A stretch of 14,153 bases of DNA, from the NCBI GenBank assembly GCA_900552245.1, contig URYY01000047.1, positions 1 to 14,153 of the forward strand, in the 5' to 3' direction. A program made the position numbers and the translations under genes. The stretch comes from an uncultured Opitutales bacterium. GTDB taxonomy: Bacteria; Verrucomicrobiota; Verrucomicrobiia; Opitutales; Intestinicryptomonadaceae. The notes beneath the pieces were generated by a model. It saw only the letters and a list, made by a program, of their open reading frames with translations, did not search any database and was not told the DNA's origin. This document shows, piece after piece, positions 1 through 7,600 of the stretch; the stretch's first letter is position 1; each line of letters begins with the position of its first letter.

Positions 1-379
1 AGGGTATGGGGGTAAAAGCTGCGCCTAAAATTGCAAGAAAGGCAAACTCGCCATACATCTTCTCAACCGACTCAAAGGCCTCTTTGCTGAACACGTAAGT
101 AAAGAAAAAGTCCTGCGTTGACTGCCAGAAAAACTTGCCTATGTACCAACCAAAAACTCCACCCAGAACCGATGCCACAGTGCACACCAAAGCGATTTTC
201 CACCAGCGCTTTGGCGCTCCGAACACTAAGGGTATCAGAAGAACGTCCGGCGGAATCGGAAAAAACGAGCTCTCTGCAAAAGACAGAGCAGCCAGAGCCT
301 GAGTTCCCTGGGGCTTGTCGGCCCAAGAGACGGTCCAATCGTAGAGGCGCCTCAATATATTCGGTTTCTTACTTTCCAT
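1..379 (-). CDS. DedA/YqaA-family inner membrane protein, C-terminus cut by window edge
   Basis: The leftward frame from the ATG at 379 stays open to base 1, giving the first 126 residues. Residues 34-51 read as the family hallmark (FAESSFFPIPPDVLLIPL): a short charged N-terminus, then a helix-like segment with the acidic residue E36 and the P-I-P-P-D re-entrant motif. A transmembrane stretch follows at about 60-80 (rich in G, V, W), and a second 'GAAFTPIP' motif begins at about 119, exactly where the window ends. Both motifs are typical of the YqaA branch of SNARE-associated/DedA (VTT domain) proteins. The wider family is linked to membrane homeostasis and lipid scrambling or undecaprenyl-phosphate recycling; the substrate here is unknown. 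Full-length relatives are about 190-200 residues, so roughly a third is missing. No Shine-Dalgarno is visible before the ATG, but a plausible promoter lies at 404-431. Confidence 0.85.
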   Translation of the reverse strand, partial: MESKKPNILRRLYDWTVSWADKPQGTQALAALSFAESSFFPIPPDVLLIPLVFGAPKRWWKIALVCTVASVLGGVFGWYIGKFFWQSTQDFFFTYVFSKEAFESVEKMYGEFAFLAILGAAFTPIP

Positions 380-403
380 AGATACTTAAAGAGTTTGAGT
401 CTG

Positions 404-431
404 TATATATTTGAGATTCTGTAAAGCTCAA
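404..431 (-). promoter_or_regulatory. Candidate sigma70-type promoter for the DedA/YqaA gene
   Basis: On the minus strand TTGAGC (431-426, four of six to TTGACA) is followed by a 16-base spacer and TATATA (409-404, four of six to TATAAT). TATACA at 18-base spacing is an alternative -10. The predicted transcript would start near 397 and leave a leader of about 18 bases. The call rests on consensus matching alone. Confidence 0.4.
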
Positions 432-457
432 TGTGCTAGCTCTTAAGAAAAAAATTC

Positions 458-486
458 TTGAAAAGCAGTGCTTCTAAAAATAACTT
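458..486 (+). promoter_or_regulatory. Weak candidate promoter for the esterase operon
   Basis: TTGAAA (458-463) is followed after 17 bases by TAACTT (481-486), which is a poor -10 match. It is the best pairing I could find in the 380-576 spacer on the plus strand, and it would start the transcript right at the inverted repeat at 494-523. Confidence 0.2.
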
Positions 487-493
487 TGCCACA

Positions 494-523
494 GAATTTT
501 GAAAACGCGCCACGGCAAAATTC
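494..523. repeat. Inverted repeat GAATTTTG/CAAAATTC upstream of the esterase operon
   Basis: There is a perfect 8-base inverted repeat (494-501 and 516-523) with a 14-base centre. A second pairing, TTTGCC (485-490) with GGCAAA (514-519), shares the right arm, so the two hairpins exclude each other. It lies 53 bases before the esterase ATG, so it could be an operator or a leader-RNA structure. AT-rich repeats of this size can also arise by chance. Confidence 0.3.
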
Positions 524-576
524 AAACTGCTTACGATGCAAAAGGGCGCACCTTACGCTTAAACAAAATACCACAA

Positions 577-1863
577 ATGAAAAAAATAGCACTATGTTTG
601 CTTTCGGCTGCATTAGCTCTTGTATCGCTTGCCGAAATTAAAATCGAAAACTCAGCAAAAGACAATATCGCAAGAATCGGCGATAAAGTCGTATTTAAAA
701 TTTCGGGCGCTCCGGACGGCGCGCGCTTTGAATTTAAGGTAAACGGCAAACAAATAGAAAAGGGTATTTGCCCAGAGGAGTTTTCGTACACGCCCGACAA
801 GGAATCTTGGCTAATATTTTCCGCATTCGACCCCAATGACAAAGACAAAAACGGGCACGTCAAGCGCAAGGAAAACGGTGTGATAGTTTCGCCCGACAAG
901 GTAAAGACTGTAACTCAGGCTCCAAAGGATTTGGATAAATTCTGGAAAAAAATAAAGATGGAGGTCGAAAAGAATTCACCAAGGAATGTAAAGCTTGAAA
1001 AGTTGCGAGACTTTCCCGCCGAAAACGGCAAATATCCCGTAGAGCTATACCGCTACGAAATAAAAGTTGACGACGGCGAAAACGGCTCATGCGATGGCGG
1101 AATCGCAGACGGCTACCTAGCCTTGCCCGTCGGAAAGAAGGGAAAGATGCCCATAGTTGCAACTTTCTTCGGAGCAGGCTCCTTTAGTGCGGACTTGCGC
1201 CCTGCAGTTGAATACGCAAAGGAGGGCGCGATAGGAGTGTCGATGAATCCGCACTCAATACCGCCATCTCTAAAGGGTGAAGAGCGGCAAAAGTTTATAG
1301 ACGAAGTCGTCCACCAAAAGGGAGTTAATTACAAGATGCGCAATAAGGACAAGACTCCCGAAGAGATGTACTTTGTGGGAATGTTTAAGAGGGTTTACCA
1401 GACGCTCAGAATGGCAATGGCGCGCCCCGAATGGGACGGCAAGAATATAGCGACAACCGGTTTTAGCCAAGGCGGCTCTCAAACGATAGTCGCTGCCTAC
1501 CTCTGCCCCAAAGTGACGGTGATTGCCCCCCTTTGCCCCGCTATGTGCGACAATGGCGCCGGCTCTATAGGCCGCCGCTCAGGTTGGCCGGATTGGGTAA
1601 ACAACGCAAATCAGACAAGGGAACTCGAAAACGGCAGATACTTTGACCCCGCACTCATGGCGCAATTTATAAGAGCTAAAATGTACGTCGGTATAGGCCT
1701 TTGCGACAATACCTGCACACCAACTGCCGTGACCGCCATGTTTAACAACTTCAAAGGCAAAAAGGATAGGCTCTACATGCAGGGCGTCGGGCACGGTTGG
1801 AATGACGATTGGAGCAAAAACCATAAAGATTTCATTTTGAAAAATATTGGATTAAAGAAGTAA
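577..1863 (+). CDS. Secreted acetylxylan esterase-like hydrolase (AXE1, CE7-like)
   Basis: This 428-residue alpha/beta-hydrolase should remove acetyl groups from xylan or related acetylated sugars outside the cytoplasm. I chose ATG 577 because it starts a clear signal peptide (MKKIALCLLSAALALVSLA); the frame stays open upstream to a TTG at 499, but those residues do not look like part of the protein. Residues 21 to about 105 look like a beta-rich Ig-like N-terminal domain ('GDKVVFKISG...FEFKVNGK'). The AXE1 domain follows, with nucleophile S297 in GFSQGG, D377 in 'GLCDNTCTPTAV' and H406 in 'VGHGW', in the order and spacing expected for a Ser-Asp-His triad in AXE1. The O-acetylesterase gene begins 24 bases after its stop on the same strand, so the two are probably co-transcribed. 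Whether the true substrate is xylan, another hemicellulose or a small acetylated sugar cannot be told from sequence. No Shine-Dalgarno is visible. Confidence 0.88.
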   Translation: MKKIALCLLSAALALVSLAEIKIENSAKDNIARIGDKVVFKISGAPDGARFEFKVNGKQIEKGICPEEFSYTPDKESWLIFSAFDPNDKDKNGHVKRKENGVIVSPDKVKTVTQAPKDLDKFWKKIKMEVEKNSPRNVKLEKLRDFPAENGKYPVELYRYEIKVDDGENGSCDGGIADGYLALPVGKKGKMPIVATFFGAGSFSADLRPAVEYAKEGAIGVSMNPHSIPPSLKGEERQKFIDEVVHQKGVNYKMRNKDKTPEEMYFVGMFKRVYQTLRMAMARPEWDGKNIATTGFSQGGSQTIVAAYLCPKVTVIAPLCPAMCDNGAGSIGRRSGWPDWVNNANQTRELENGRYFDPALMAQFIRAKMYVGIGLCDNTCTPTAVTAMFNNFKGKKDRLYMQGVGHGWNDDWSKNHKDFILKNIGLKK

Positions 1864-1887
1864 GTCTTTTAAAGCTAGCAATTGGCA

Positions 1888-3861
1888 ATGAAGAGTTTTT
1901 TTAAAATTGCATTGAAAACTTCATTTTTAAGTTTCGCGGCAAGCCAGGCTTTTGCAGTTCTAAGTTTTGACAGTATCTACTCCGACAACATGGTCTTGCA
2001 GCGCGGCGCAAAGGTGCACATAAGCGGCTCGGCAAATCCCAATGCAAATGTATGCGTGGAATTTTCCGGGCAGCGAAAGACGGCAAGGGCAAACGAGAAT
2101 GGAAAATGGAGCCTATTTCTATCGCCTATGAAGGCCTCCTTAAAAGCGGAGGACTTGAGACTCACAAGCGGGAAAGAGATAGCGGAACTTAAAAATATTC
2201 TTGTTGGCGATGTTTGGCTTTGCTCGGGGCAATCAAACATAGATATGCCTGTTGGCGGGCACCCGCTTTTGCGCGAAAAGCTCAATAATGAAAGCAATGA
2301 GAATGTGCGCATATGCCTTGTCAGGCGCACAGACTCAAAGGCGGAAAATACACCACGGCAAATTGCCGACTTGCAGATAAATTGGAGTTCCGTAAGCGGC
2401 AAAAATCTGCAGAGTTTTTCGCCGCTTGCCTACTATTTTGCAAAGAAATTTTCGTCAGATGAAGGCGTGCCCGTTGGCCTTGTAGAAGCGGCAGTTGGAG
2501 GAACCCGCATACAGCCCTGGATGCCCGAAATTTCGCGCGAAGTTATGACGAGCTTTGACGACAAAACATCCGGCGGACATCCATCGCACCTGCTGTATAA
2601 CACAATGGTAAATCCCTTAAAAGATATGACTTTCAAGGGCGTTTTGTGGTGGCAGGGCGAGTCTAGCTCGCTATATCCCGAGCGATACGCAGTGCTCTTC
2701 CCGCGTATGATTGAAGATTGGCGCAAGGAGTTTAAAAAGCCCGATATGCCCTTTGTATTCGTCGTGCTCGCGGCTCACAGAGCGGTTGACGGCGACGTCA
2801 CAAACGAGGCTTGGGCCTGGCTTAGAGAGGCGCAGCTCAAAGCATTAAAGCTTAAGAATACCTACGCCGTATCGGCAGTGGATATTGGCGAGTATGAAGA
2901 CATACACCCGCAGAATAAGGAGTTGGTGGCAGAGCGCGTAAATTCCATAGTAAAAGCTATGGATAAACCCCAAGCCCCCAAGACGGAATCTCCGATGTAT
3001 GAATCTTGCAAGGTATTAAAAGACGGCACAGTGCTTGTAAAGTTCACGAATAGTGGCAATAAGCTATTGGCAAAGCGCGTAGCTTTAAATAAGAGAAGGA
3101 ATATGGAGTTTGGCAAAGATCCCGAGGCGTTCGTGCTTTCGGAAGGGGAACTATCGGGCTTTGAGCTTTGCGGAGAGGACAGGGTATTTTTCCCGGCAAA
3201 GGCTAAAATTATAGACTCAAAACACATTGCCTTAAAGTCCGACAAAGTTAAATCGCCAATAGCCGCGCGCTATATGTGGAAAAGCTTTGCTCTCGGCAAT
3301 CTCTACAACGACATGGGCTTCCCCGCCCTGCCATTTAGAACCGACAATTTTGCAGCTCCCGACTTTTTGGGAAGAACTATTGGAAGCGAATTTGACGCTA
3401 AAAAAGTTTCAGATCTCGGAGTAAAATTCGAGCCCGTGCTAAAGACCGCCGAAAGCGAATTTAAAGATGCCGACCATGGAGGTGTGAAGTTTTTAAAAGC
3501 GATAAAGTCTCCAAATTTTTCGGGCAGATACGCATATTTTAAAGCTCCTCAAGGTTTTAAGAATATGTCAGGCAAACGCGAAATCGAGATTAGTATAGTT
3601 TACATAGACTCAGGCCCCGACACCATCGAATTGGTGTACGATTCGAATGATTCCAATGTCCGCAAGGGGCAAGCAAATGCGGGTGCGTGGAAGAAACTTG
3701 GAGCTTTGAAAATTGAAGATAGCGGCAAAGTAAAGCTTGCGAAATTCAAGGTTTCAGACGCAAAGTTTGCGGGCAGATTAAACGGAGCCGATGTAAGGCT
3801 ACAATCTATTCCCAATATGGACTTTGAAGTCCTGGGCTTGTTTATAAAAGAAGCTGAGTAG
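1888..3861 (+). CDS. Secreted sialate/carbohydrate O-acetylesterase (SASA family) with extra C-terminal domain
   Basis: This 657-residue exported esterase probably deacetylates O-acetylated sugars (9-O-acetyl sialic acid or hemicellulose acetates). ATG 1888 begins a signal peptide ending near 'SQAFA'; a TTG two codons upstream is less likely. After it come the family opening 'DSIYSDNMVLQR' and a small beta domain. The SGNH-like fold follows, with nucleophile S116 in SGQSN, block 'WWQGES' and the D338-x-H340-P pair in 'DIHPQNK'. The standard family end ('ALGNLYNDMGFPALPFRTDNF') falls near residue 490. About 160 more residues follow ('FYIDSGPDTIELVYDSND...LNGADVRL'-like), predicted beta-rich and possibly a carbohydrate-binding module; I do not recognise its family. 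The gene shares strand and a 24-base gap with the acetylxylan esterase, which points to joint deacetylation of one glycan. A terminator hairpin lies downstream. Confidence 0.88.
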   Translation: MKSFFKIALKTSFLSFAASQAFAVLSFDSIYSDNMVLQRGAKVHISGSANPNANVCVEFSGQRKTARANENGKWSLFLSPMKASLKAEDLRLTSGKEIAELKNILVGDVWLCSGQSNIDMPVGGHPLLREKLNNESNENVRICLVRRTDSKAENTPRQIADLQINWSSVSGKNLQSFSPLAYYFAKKFSSDEGVPVGLVEAAVGGTRIQPWMPEISREVMTSFDDKTSGGHPSHLLYNTMVNPLKDMTFKGVLWWQGESSSLYPERYAVLFPRMIEDWRKEFKKPDMPFVFVVLAAHRAVDGDVTNEAWAWLREAQLKALKLKNTYAVSAVDIGEYEDIHPQNKELVAERVNSIVKAMDKPQAPKTESPMYESCKVLKDGTVLVKFTNSGNKLLAKRVALNKRRNMEFGKDPEAFVLSEGELSGFELCGEDRVFFPAKAKIIDSKHIALKSDKVKSPIAARYMWKSFALGNLYNDMGFPALPFRTDNFAAPDFLGRTIGSEFDAKKVSDLGVKFEPVLKTAESEFKDADHGGVKFLKAIKSPNFSGRYAYFKAPQGFKNMSGKREIEISIVYIDSGPDTIELVYDSNDSNVRKGQANAGAWKKLGALKIEDSGKVKLAKFKVSDAKFAGRLNGADVRLQSIPNMDFEVLGLFIKEAE

Positions 3862-3944
3862 TTTAAAAGGTAAGCGCTTTTTTAGCCTTTAAATTTTAGA
3901 TAAAAATCTCACAAAATTTGCAAAGTAAATTTGCCCAATCATAA

Positions 3945-3973
3945 GAGAGGCCGCACAAAATGCGCGGCCTCTT
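3945..3973. terminator. Probable bidirectional terminator between convergent genes
   Basis: AGAGGCCGC (3946-3954) pairs perfectly with GCGGCCTCT (3964-3972) over a 9-base loop, and a G-T wobble extends the stem by one pair. It sits between the end of the O-acetylesterase gene and the convergent prepilin gene. The flanking T/A runs are short and broken on both strands, so it may act as a weak terminator or as a 3'-end stabilising hairpin serving both genes. Confidence 0.7.
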
Positions 3974-4007
3974 CGTTTGCAAAAATAAACTATCTAAAAA
4001 AACAAAA

Positions 4008-4361
4008 TTAGTATTTAACCTCTATTTCATCGCCGTCTTTCGTTTTTAATACGGCAGTTGCTCCGCCCTGTTCAAATACGAAATCGTCGTAGTTTTCGTT
4101 CATAAAAACAGTAGGGGCGCTAAGGAACTTATCATCAATTAGAGTTTTTAGGGAAACCCTCTTTACACCTCTGTCCTCCATGTAAGTTGAGGCGACTTTA
4201 TACATTGCACTAATCTGGTTTTGAATAGCCGCAGTGCGCGTTGAAACCCTTATATAGCGGGCGGCGGGTATTACCAAAGCCGCAAACAAGCCCAGTATGG
4301 CGAGCACAATAATTACTTCTATAAGCGAGAAAGCCCCGCGCCTAGTTTTTAAAATTTTCAT
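4008..4361 (-). CDS. Prepilin-type (type II/IV pseudopilin-like) protein
   Basis: This 117-residue protein has the N-terminal prepilin signature: a short basic leader (MKILKTRRGA), then FSLIEVIIVLAILGLFAALVIPA, a single hydrophobic helix with the conserved glutamate E15 at mature position +5. Cleavage by a prepilin peptidase should fall between A10 and F11, so the -1 residue is alanine instead of the usual glycine. The rest (about 35-117) is a small soluble domain ending 'DGDEIEVKY', with no disulfide pair and no GspG-type calcium loop that I can see. I chose ATG 4361; a GTG two codons upstream (4367) is possible. No secretion, pilus assembly or peptidase genes are nearby, so it stands alone. 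PVC bacteria carry many such solitary prepilin-like genes, and the role is unknown. CATAAT at 4414-4409 is a possible -10. Confidence 0.8.
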   Translation of the reverse strand: MKILKTRRGAFSLIEVIIVLAILGLFAALVIPAARYIRVSTRTAAIQNQISAMYKVASTYMEDRGVKRVSLKTLIDDKFLSAPTVFMNENYDDFVFEQGGATAVLKTKDGDEIEVKY

Positions 4362-4411
4362 AAGCACATTTTGGGATTAAAGTAAAATTTTTCAAGAAAG
4401 TTCTCGGTATT

Positions 4412-4504
4412 ATGCAGAAATCTAAGGAAGTAGAAAGCCCACCCCAGTCTTCCTCGTCAGGAAATGCTAGCGCAAAAAAACCTGACAAATCAACACCGAT
4501 GTAA
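4412..4504 (+). CDS. Possible small ORF, 30 residues, Ser/Pro/Lys-rich
   Basis: The ATG at 4412 opens a 30-residue frame (MQKSKEVESPPQSSSSGNAS, then AKKPDKSTPM) closed by TAA. The composition is charged and disordered, with no hydrophobic segment. A weak purine run (AAGAAAG, 4394-4400) lies 11 bases upstream, and the frame is closed by a stop further upstream, so no longer version exists. It resembles no family I know and overlaps the putative prepilin promoter on the other strand. It may be chance. Confidence 0.2.
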   Translation: MQKSKEVESPPQSSSSGNASAKKPDKSTPM

Positions 4505-4573
4505 ACATTTTCCGCATATTTTACATTTCCATTTAGAAAATTTAAAATTCATAAAGTTCAAATTTCGACATAA

Positions 4574-4629
4574 AAGGCGGTCACACCAAAGCCCCACAAA
4601 ATCGCGCCTCAATTTATTGCGTCCGCCTT
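4574..4629 (-). terminator. Possible weak terminator of the large repeat-protein gene
   Basis: Read leftward, AAGGCGG (4629-4623) can pair with CCGCC followed by TTTT (4580-4572) across a 42-base loop. It lies just beyond the stop codon of the leftward gene and ends in a short T-run, as an intrinsic terminator would. The loop is long, so the call is weak. Confidence 0.25.
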
Positions 4630-4667
4630 GCACTAAAAAGACTCAATACGCCGCGAATTTTAAGTTA

Positions 4668-7600
4668 TCAATTCGACTTCAAGGCATTGTAGAAGCGATC
4701 TCTAAAGCTTTCAAACCACTCCTTGTCGTATGGCATGACTTCGGCGTATCTAATTATGTTTCCGTAGCAGGTAAAAGTGACGTCGCTTTCGGTGCAAATC
4801 TTAAAGTACTTGGCAGCGAGCTCCGGATTTGCCTTTACACCTATGCCCTTTTCGTAGGCGTAGCATAGAACCAGCGCCGCTCCCTGCCAATGGTCTTTCT
4901 TACTCTCGGCAATCTCGCTAAGTGTTTTCGCAGCCACTTCGGGATTTGCCTCCACACCCGCGCCAACCAAGAGGTGCAAAGCCTCTTGGAACTTCAATCT
5001 TTCGCTATTTGGATCAAGTTTTTTAATGCGCATCAGAGTCTGCCACGCAACTTTTATGTCTCTATATTCGGGATCGGTGTACTGGCGGTTTTCGCATCTA
5101 AAGCCGTAAATCGTCCAGAGCAAATCCTTGGGATATATGTTTTTTGATATGCAGTATTCGAGCATTTCAAAGGCGTACTGCCTGTCAACGGGCGTGCGAT
5201 TTTTCAGGCGCGACTCCCGCGAGCAAAACGAGTGCGCGGCGTCCGATAAATTGTAATCTCGCACGTTCGACAAAAGTTCGTACTTCTCCCCCTCTTTCAA
5301 ACTTTCGCCCGCAATGCCCTTTTCCTTACAGTAGGCTAAAACTACCGCGGCCATACTGCTCGGATTTTTCCGCACGATATCCTTTAAAATTTCAAGCGCT
5401 TTTTTTTCGTTCTTCTCACACCCCAAACCTGTCAGGTAGTGTGTTGCAAGCCGCTCACGCATTTCTTCGGAGTCAAATCTCTCGGTAAGTTTACTTGCAA
5501 TTTCAAAGGCTACTTTCGGATCGTAACAGGGTTCGGGCAGAGCAAAATATCTGTAAACATATGCGGAATTAGACTCTTCAAAATCCGAACAATCTATCGC
5601 CTTCAAATAAAGCTCGGCGGCCTTTTTGACCTTTTCGGGATTTTTCCTGTCTTTTGCAAGTTCGCTTGCAAAGTAATATAAAACCTTTCCGCTCTTTGAA
5701 TCCTTGCCAAGCACAAGGTTCATAAGCTCCGACTTTCGGGCATTGTCCGACTGAAGAACTTTGTATTCGGGATAAACTCGTTCTAAAAGGTACATAATTT
5801 CATCAGCCGAAGCCTCTTTGTTTACGCGCTCGTAAAGCGACTTTGAAAGCGCTTCGTCCTTTTCTGTGCCCTGCCCCGCGCGAGCGAATGCCGCCATAAT
5901 CTCGAGCGAATAGGGCTTGAAGAACTCCTTATTTTTTTGCAAAAATTCAAACATTAGCGCGTAGTCTTTATGATAGACATCTATGAGATTTTGCAAAAAT
6001 TCCGCCTTATCTTTAGTATCATCGTCTCTTTCAAATTTTAGGCGTTTAAATACCTCGCCTGCCTGTAAAAGCTCCTCTCTAGACATGTATTTTTTTAGTT
6101 TCTTGAGAGTCCTAAAGGCGCTGTAATTATTGAAGTAACGCTTGCTCGCGCGCATTCCCAGAAGCGCCTTCACCGCGCCCTTTTCATCGCCCCGATTTAA
6201 AAGTATATCAACTTTATCTCTTATATCGGAGTTAGTATGAGCTAGAAGTTCGTCCTCCAATATTTTCATGACTTCGTCGTTTTTATCCAACTTTATCCTC
6301 ATTCCAGTATTTGGGAGAGTATAATCGCCATTTAATATCCTATAAATTGTTGAAATACAATCCGAGAAAGGTGAATTCTTTATGCTTTTTACGAGTTCTA
6401 CGGCTTTTTTATCGGATTTATCCAAGAGACAACCCGTTTTGCAAGAATAGACGGCGTAGGCAAACATATAGGGATCTGAACGTAAATCGCTATTGAAAAG
6501 CAGGTCCTTGCTAACACCTTTTGCGTACGACATTTTTAGGCATAAATCGACCTTATTCTCAAGGAAGCTCTTAAGTGCGGAACGCGTATCCTTATCATCA
6601 AGCTTACTCAAAAGCTCGAAAAATAAATCGTGTGAAATTGAAGATTCTAAACGCCTCAAGATAATCTTATCCCGACTAAATTTGGAACTTAATTTTTTGT
6701 TGAATTCCTCTTCAAAATCTTTGCCAAGCTCATCTTTAGATTCTTCAAAAGCCTCCATAGCCTTCGGCAACTCTACAAACTCAAGAAGAATGAATTTTTT
6801 AAACTCGGCATTCTTCCATCTATCGTATTCCAAAAAGAGAATATAGACCCCGTCAAAGTCATTAGCCTCGCAAAGTTTCACGATTTCCGCCCTTAGCTCC
6901 GGTATGCGCTTTTCAATAAAAGCCTCGTCGTCGGGACTTAAATTCTTCATAAATTTGTCGCGATTTTTATAGAAGTAAAGCGTGAGAGCCTTCAAGTTGG
7001 CTTTACTAATTTTCCCCGCTTTATCTAAGTCCAACATTTTGTCGGACATATTCATCGCAAGCAATATGGGCTGCATCACATCGCGGATATAATATTGCTG
7101 AGTTTTACTATATTCCGGATTTTCACTTAAGCTAATCTGATAGTCCAAGATATCGGCAATAAATTTGCGCGCGCGGGCGTTTTCTCCCAATTTTTTAATA
7201 AAATCATGATTGAAGGAATATAATATACTGCTAGATATTTCGAGAACATCAATGCCTTCAAAGCTATAAAGTTCCGCAAAAAAGGCCTCGTAGCGCTTCA
7301 ATAATTCATCGGGCGCTCCGCTTTGCAAGAGCGATAAATAGACGGCAGCCGCAAAATCTGCGTCTATGCTTGTGAGAGAATTTAAAATGCAAGTCTCGTT
7401 GCCCTTTATAATTTCCGGAAGCAAACTATCGTCCTTCATAACATATAACATGAAAATAACCTTTAAAAAAGGCATTTTTAATAAGGTATTATCGCTTTTA
7501 AGGATAGCCCTGGCAATTTCAACCAAATCGGAACTTTCAAGCGGCGAATTAGAGGGAGATTGCATAACAAAAAAACACGCGAAAATAGCCTGCTGGTCGC

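Larger units (their letters stand above)
4362..4667. other. Spacer between the prepilin and repeat-protein genes
   Basis: About 306 bases without an established gene. It holds a possible -10 element for the prepilin gene (CATAAT, 4414-4409, minus strand), a possible 30-residue plus-strand ORF (4412-4504), and a widely spaced inverted repeat AAGGCGG/CCGCCTT (4574-4629) that may end transcription of the large leftward gene. The middle, about 4505-4570, is AT-rich and I see nothing else in it. No tRNA-like fold or recognisable structured RNA was found by eye. Confidence 0.6.

Noticed and set aside
72..338. Minus-strand 88-codon frame at the left edge
   Set aside because: It is a shifted frame inside the DedA/YqaA gene, whose own frame carries the diagnostic PIPPD motif.
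499..576. Extended N-terminus of the acetylxylan esterase from TTG 499
   Set aside because: The signal peptide begins at the internal ATG 577; the 26 upstream residues are polar and would bury the signal, and they cover the inverted repeat.
4505..4667. Structured non-coding RNA in the spacer
   Set aside because: Apart from one widely spaced seven-base pairing there is no extended stem, tRNA fold, 6S-like bubble or tmRNA feature.
4464..4868. Plus-strand frame of 134 codons at the end of the large leftward gene
   Set aside because: Its second half is antisense to the Sel1-like C-terminus, and the first half covers the spacer with His/Lys/Phe-rich text typical of a chance frame.
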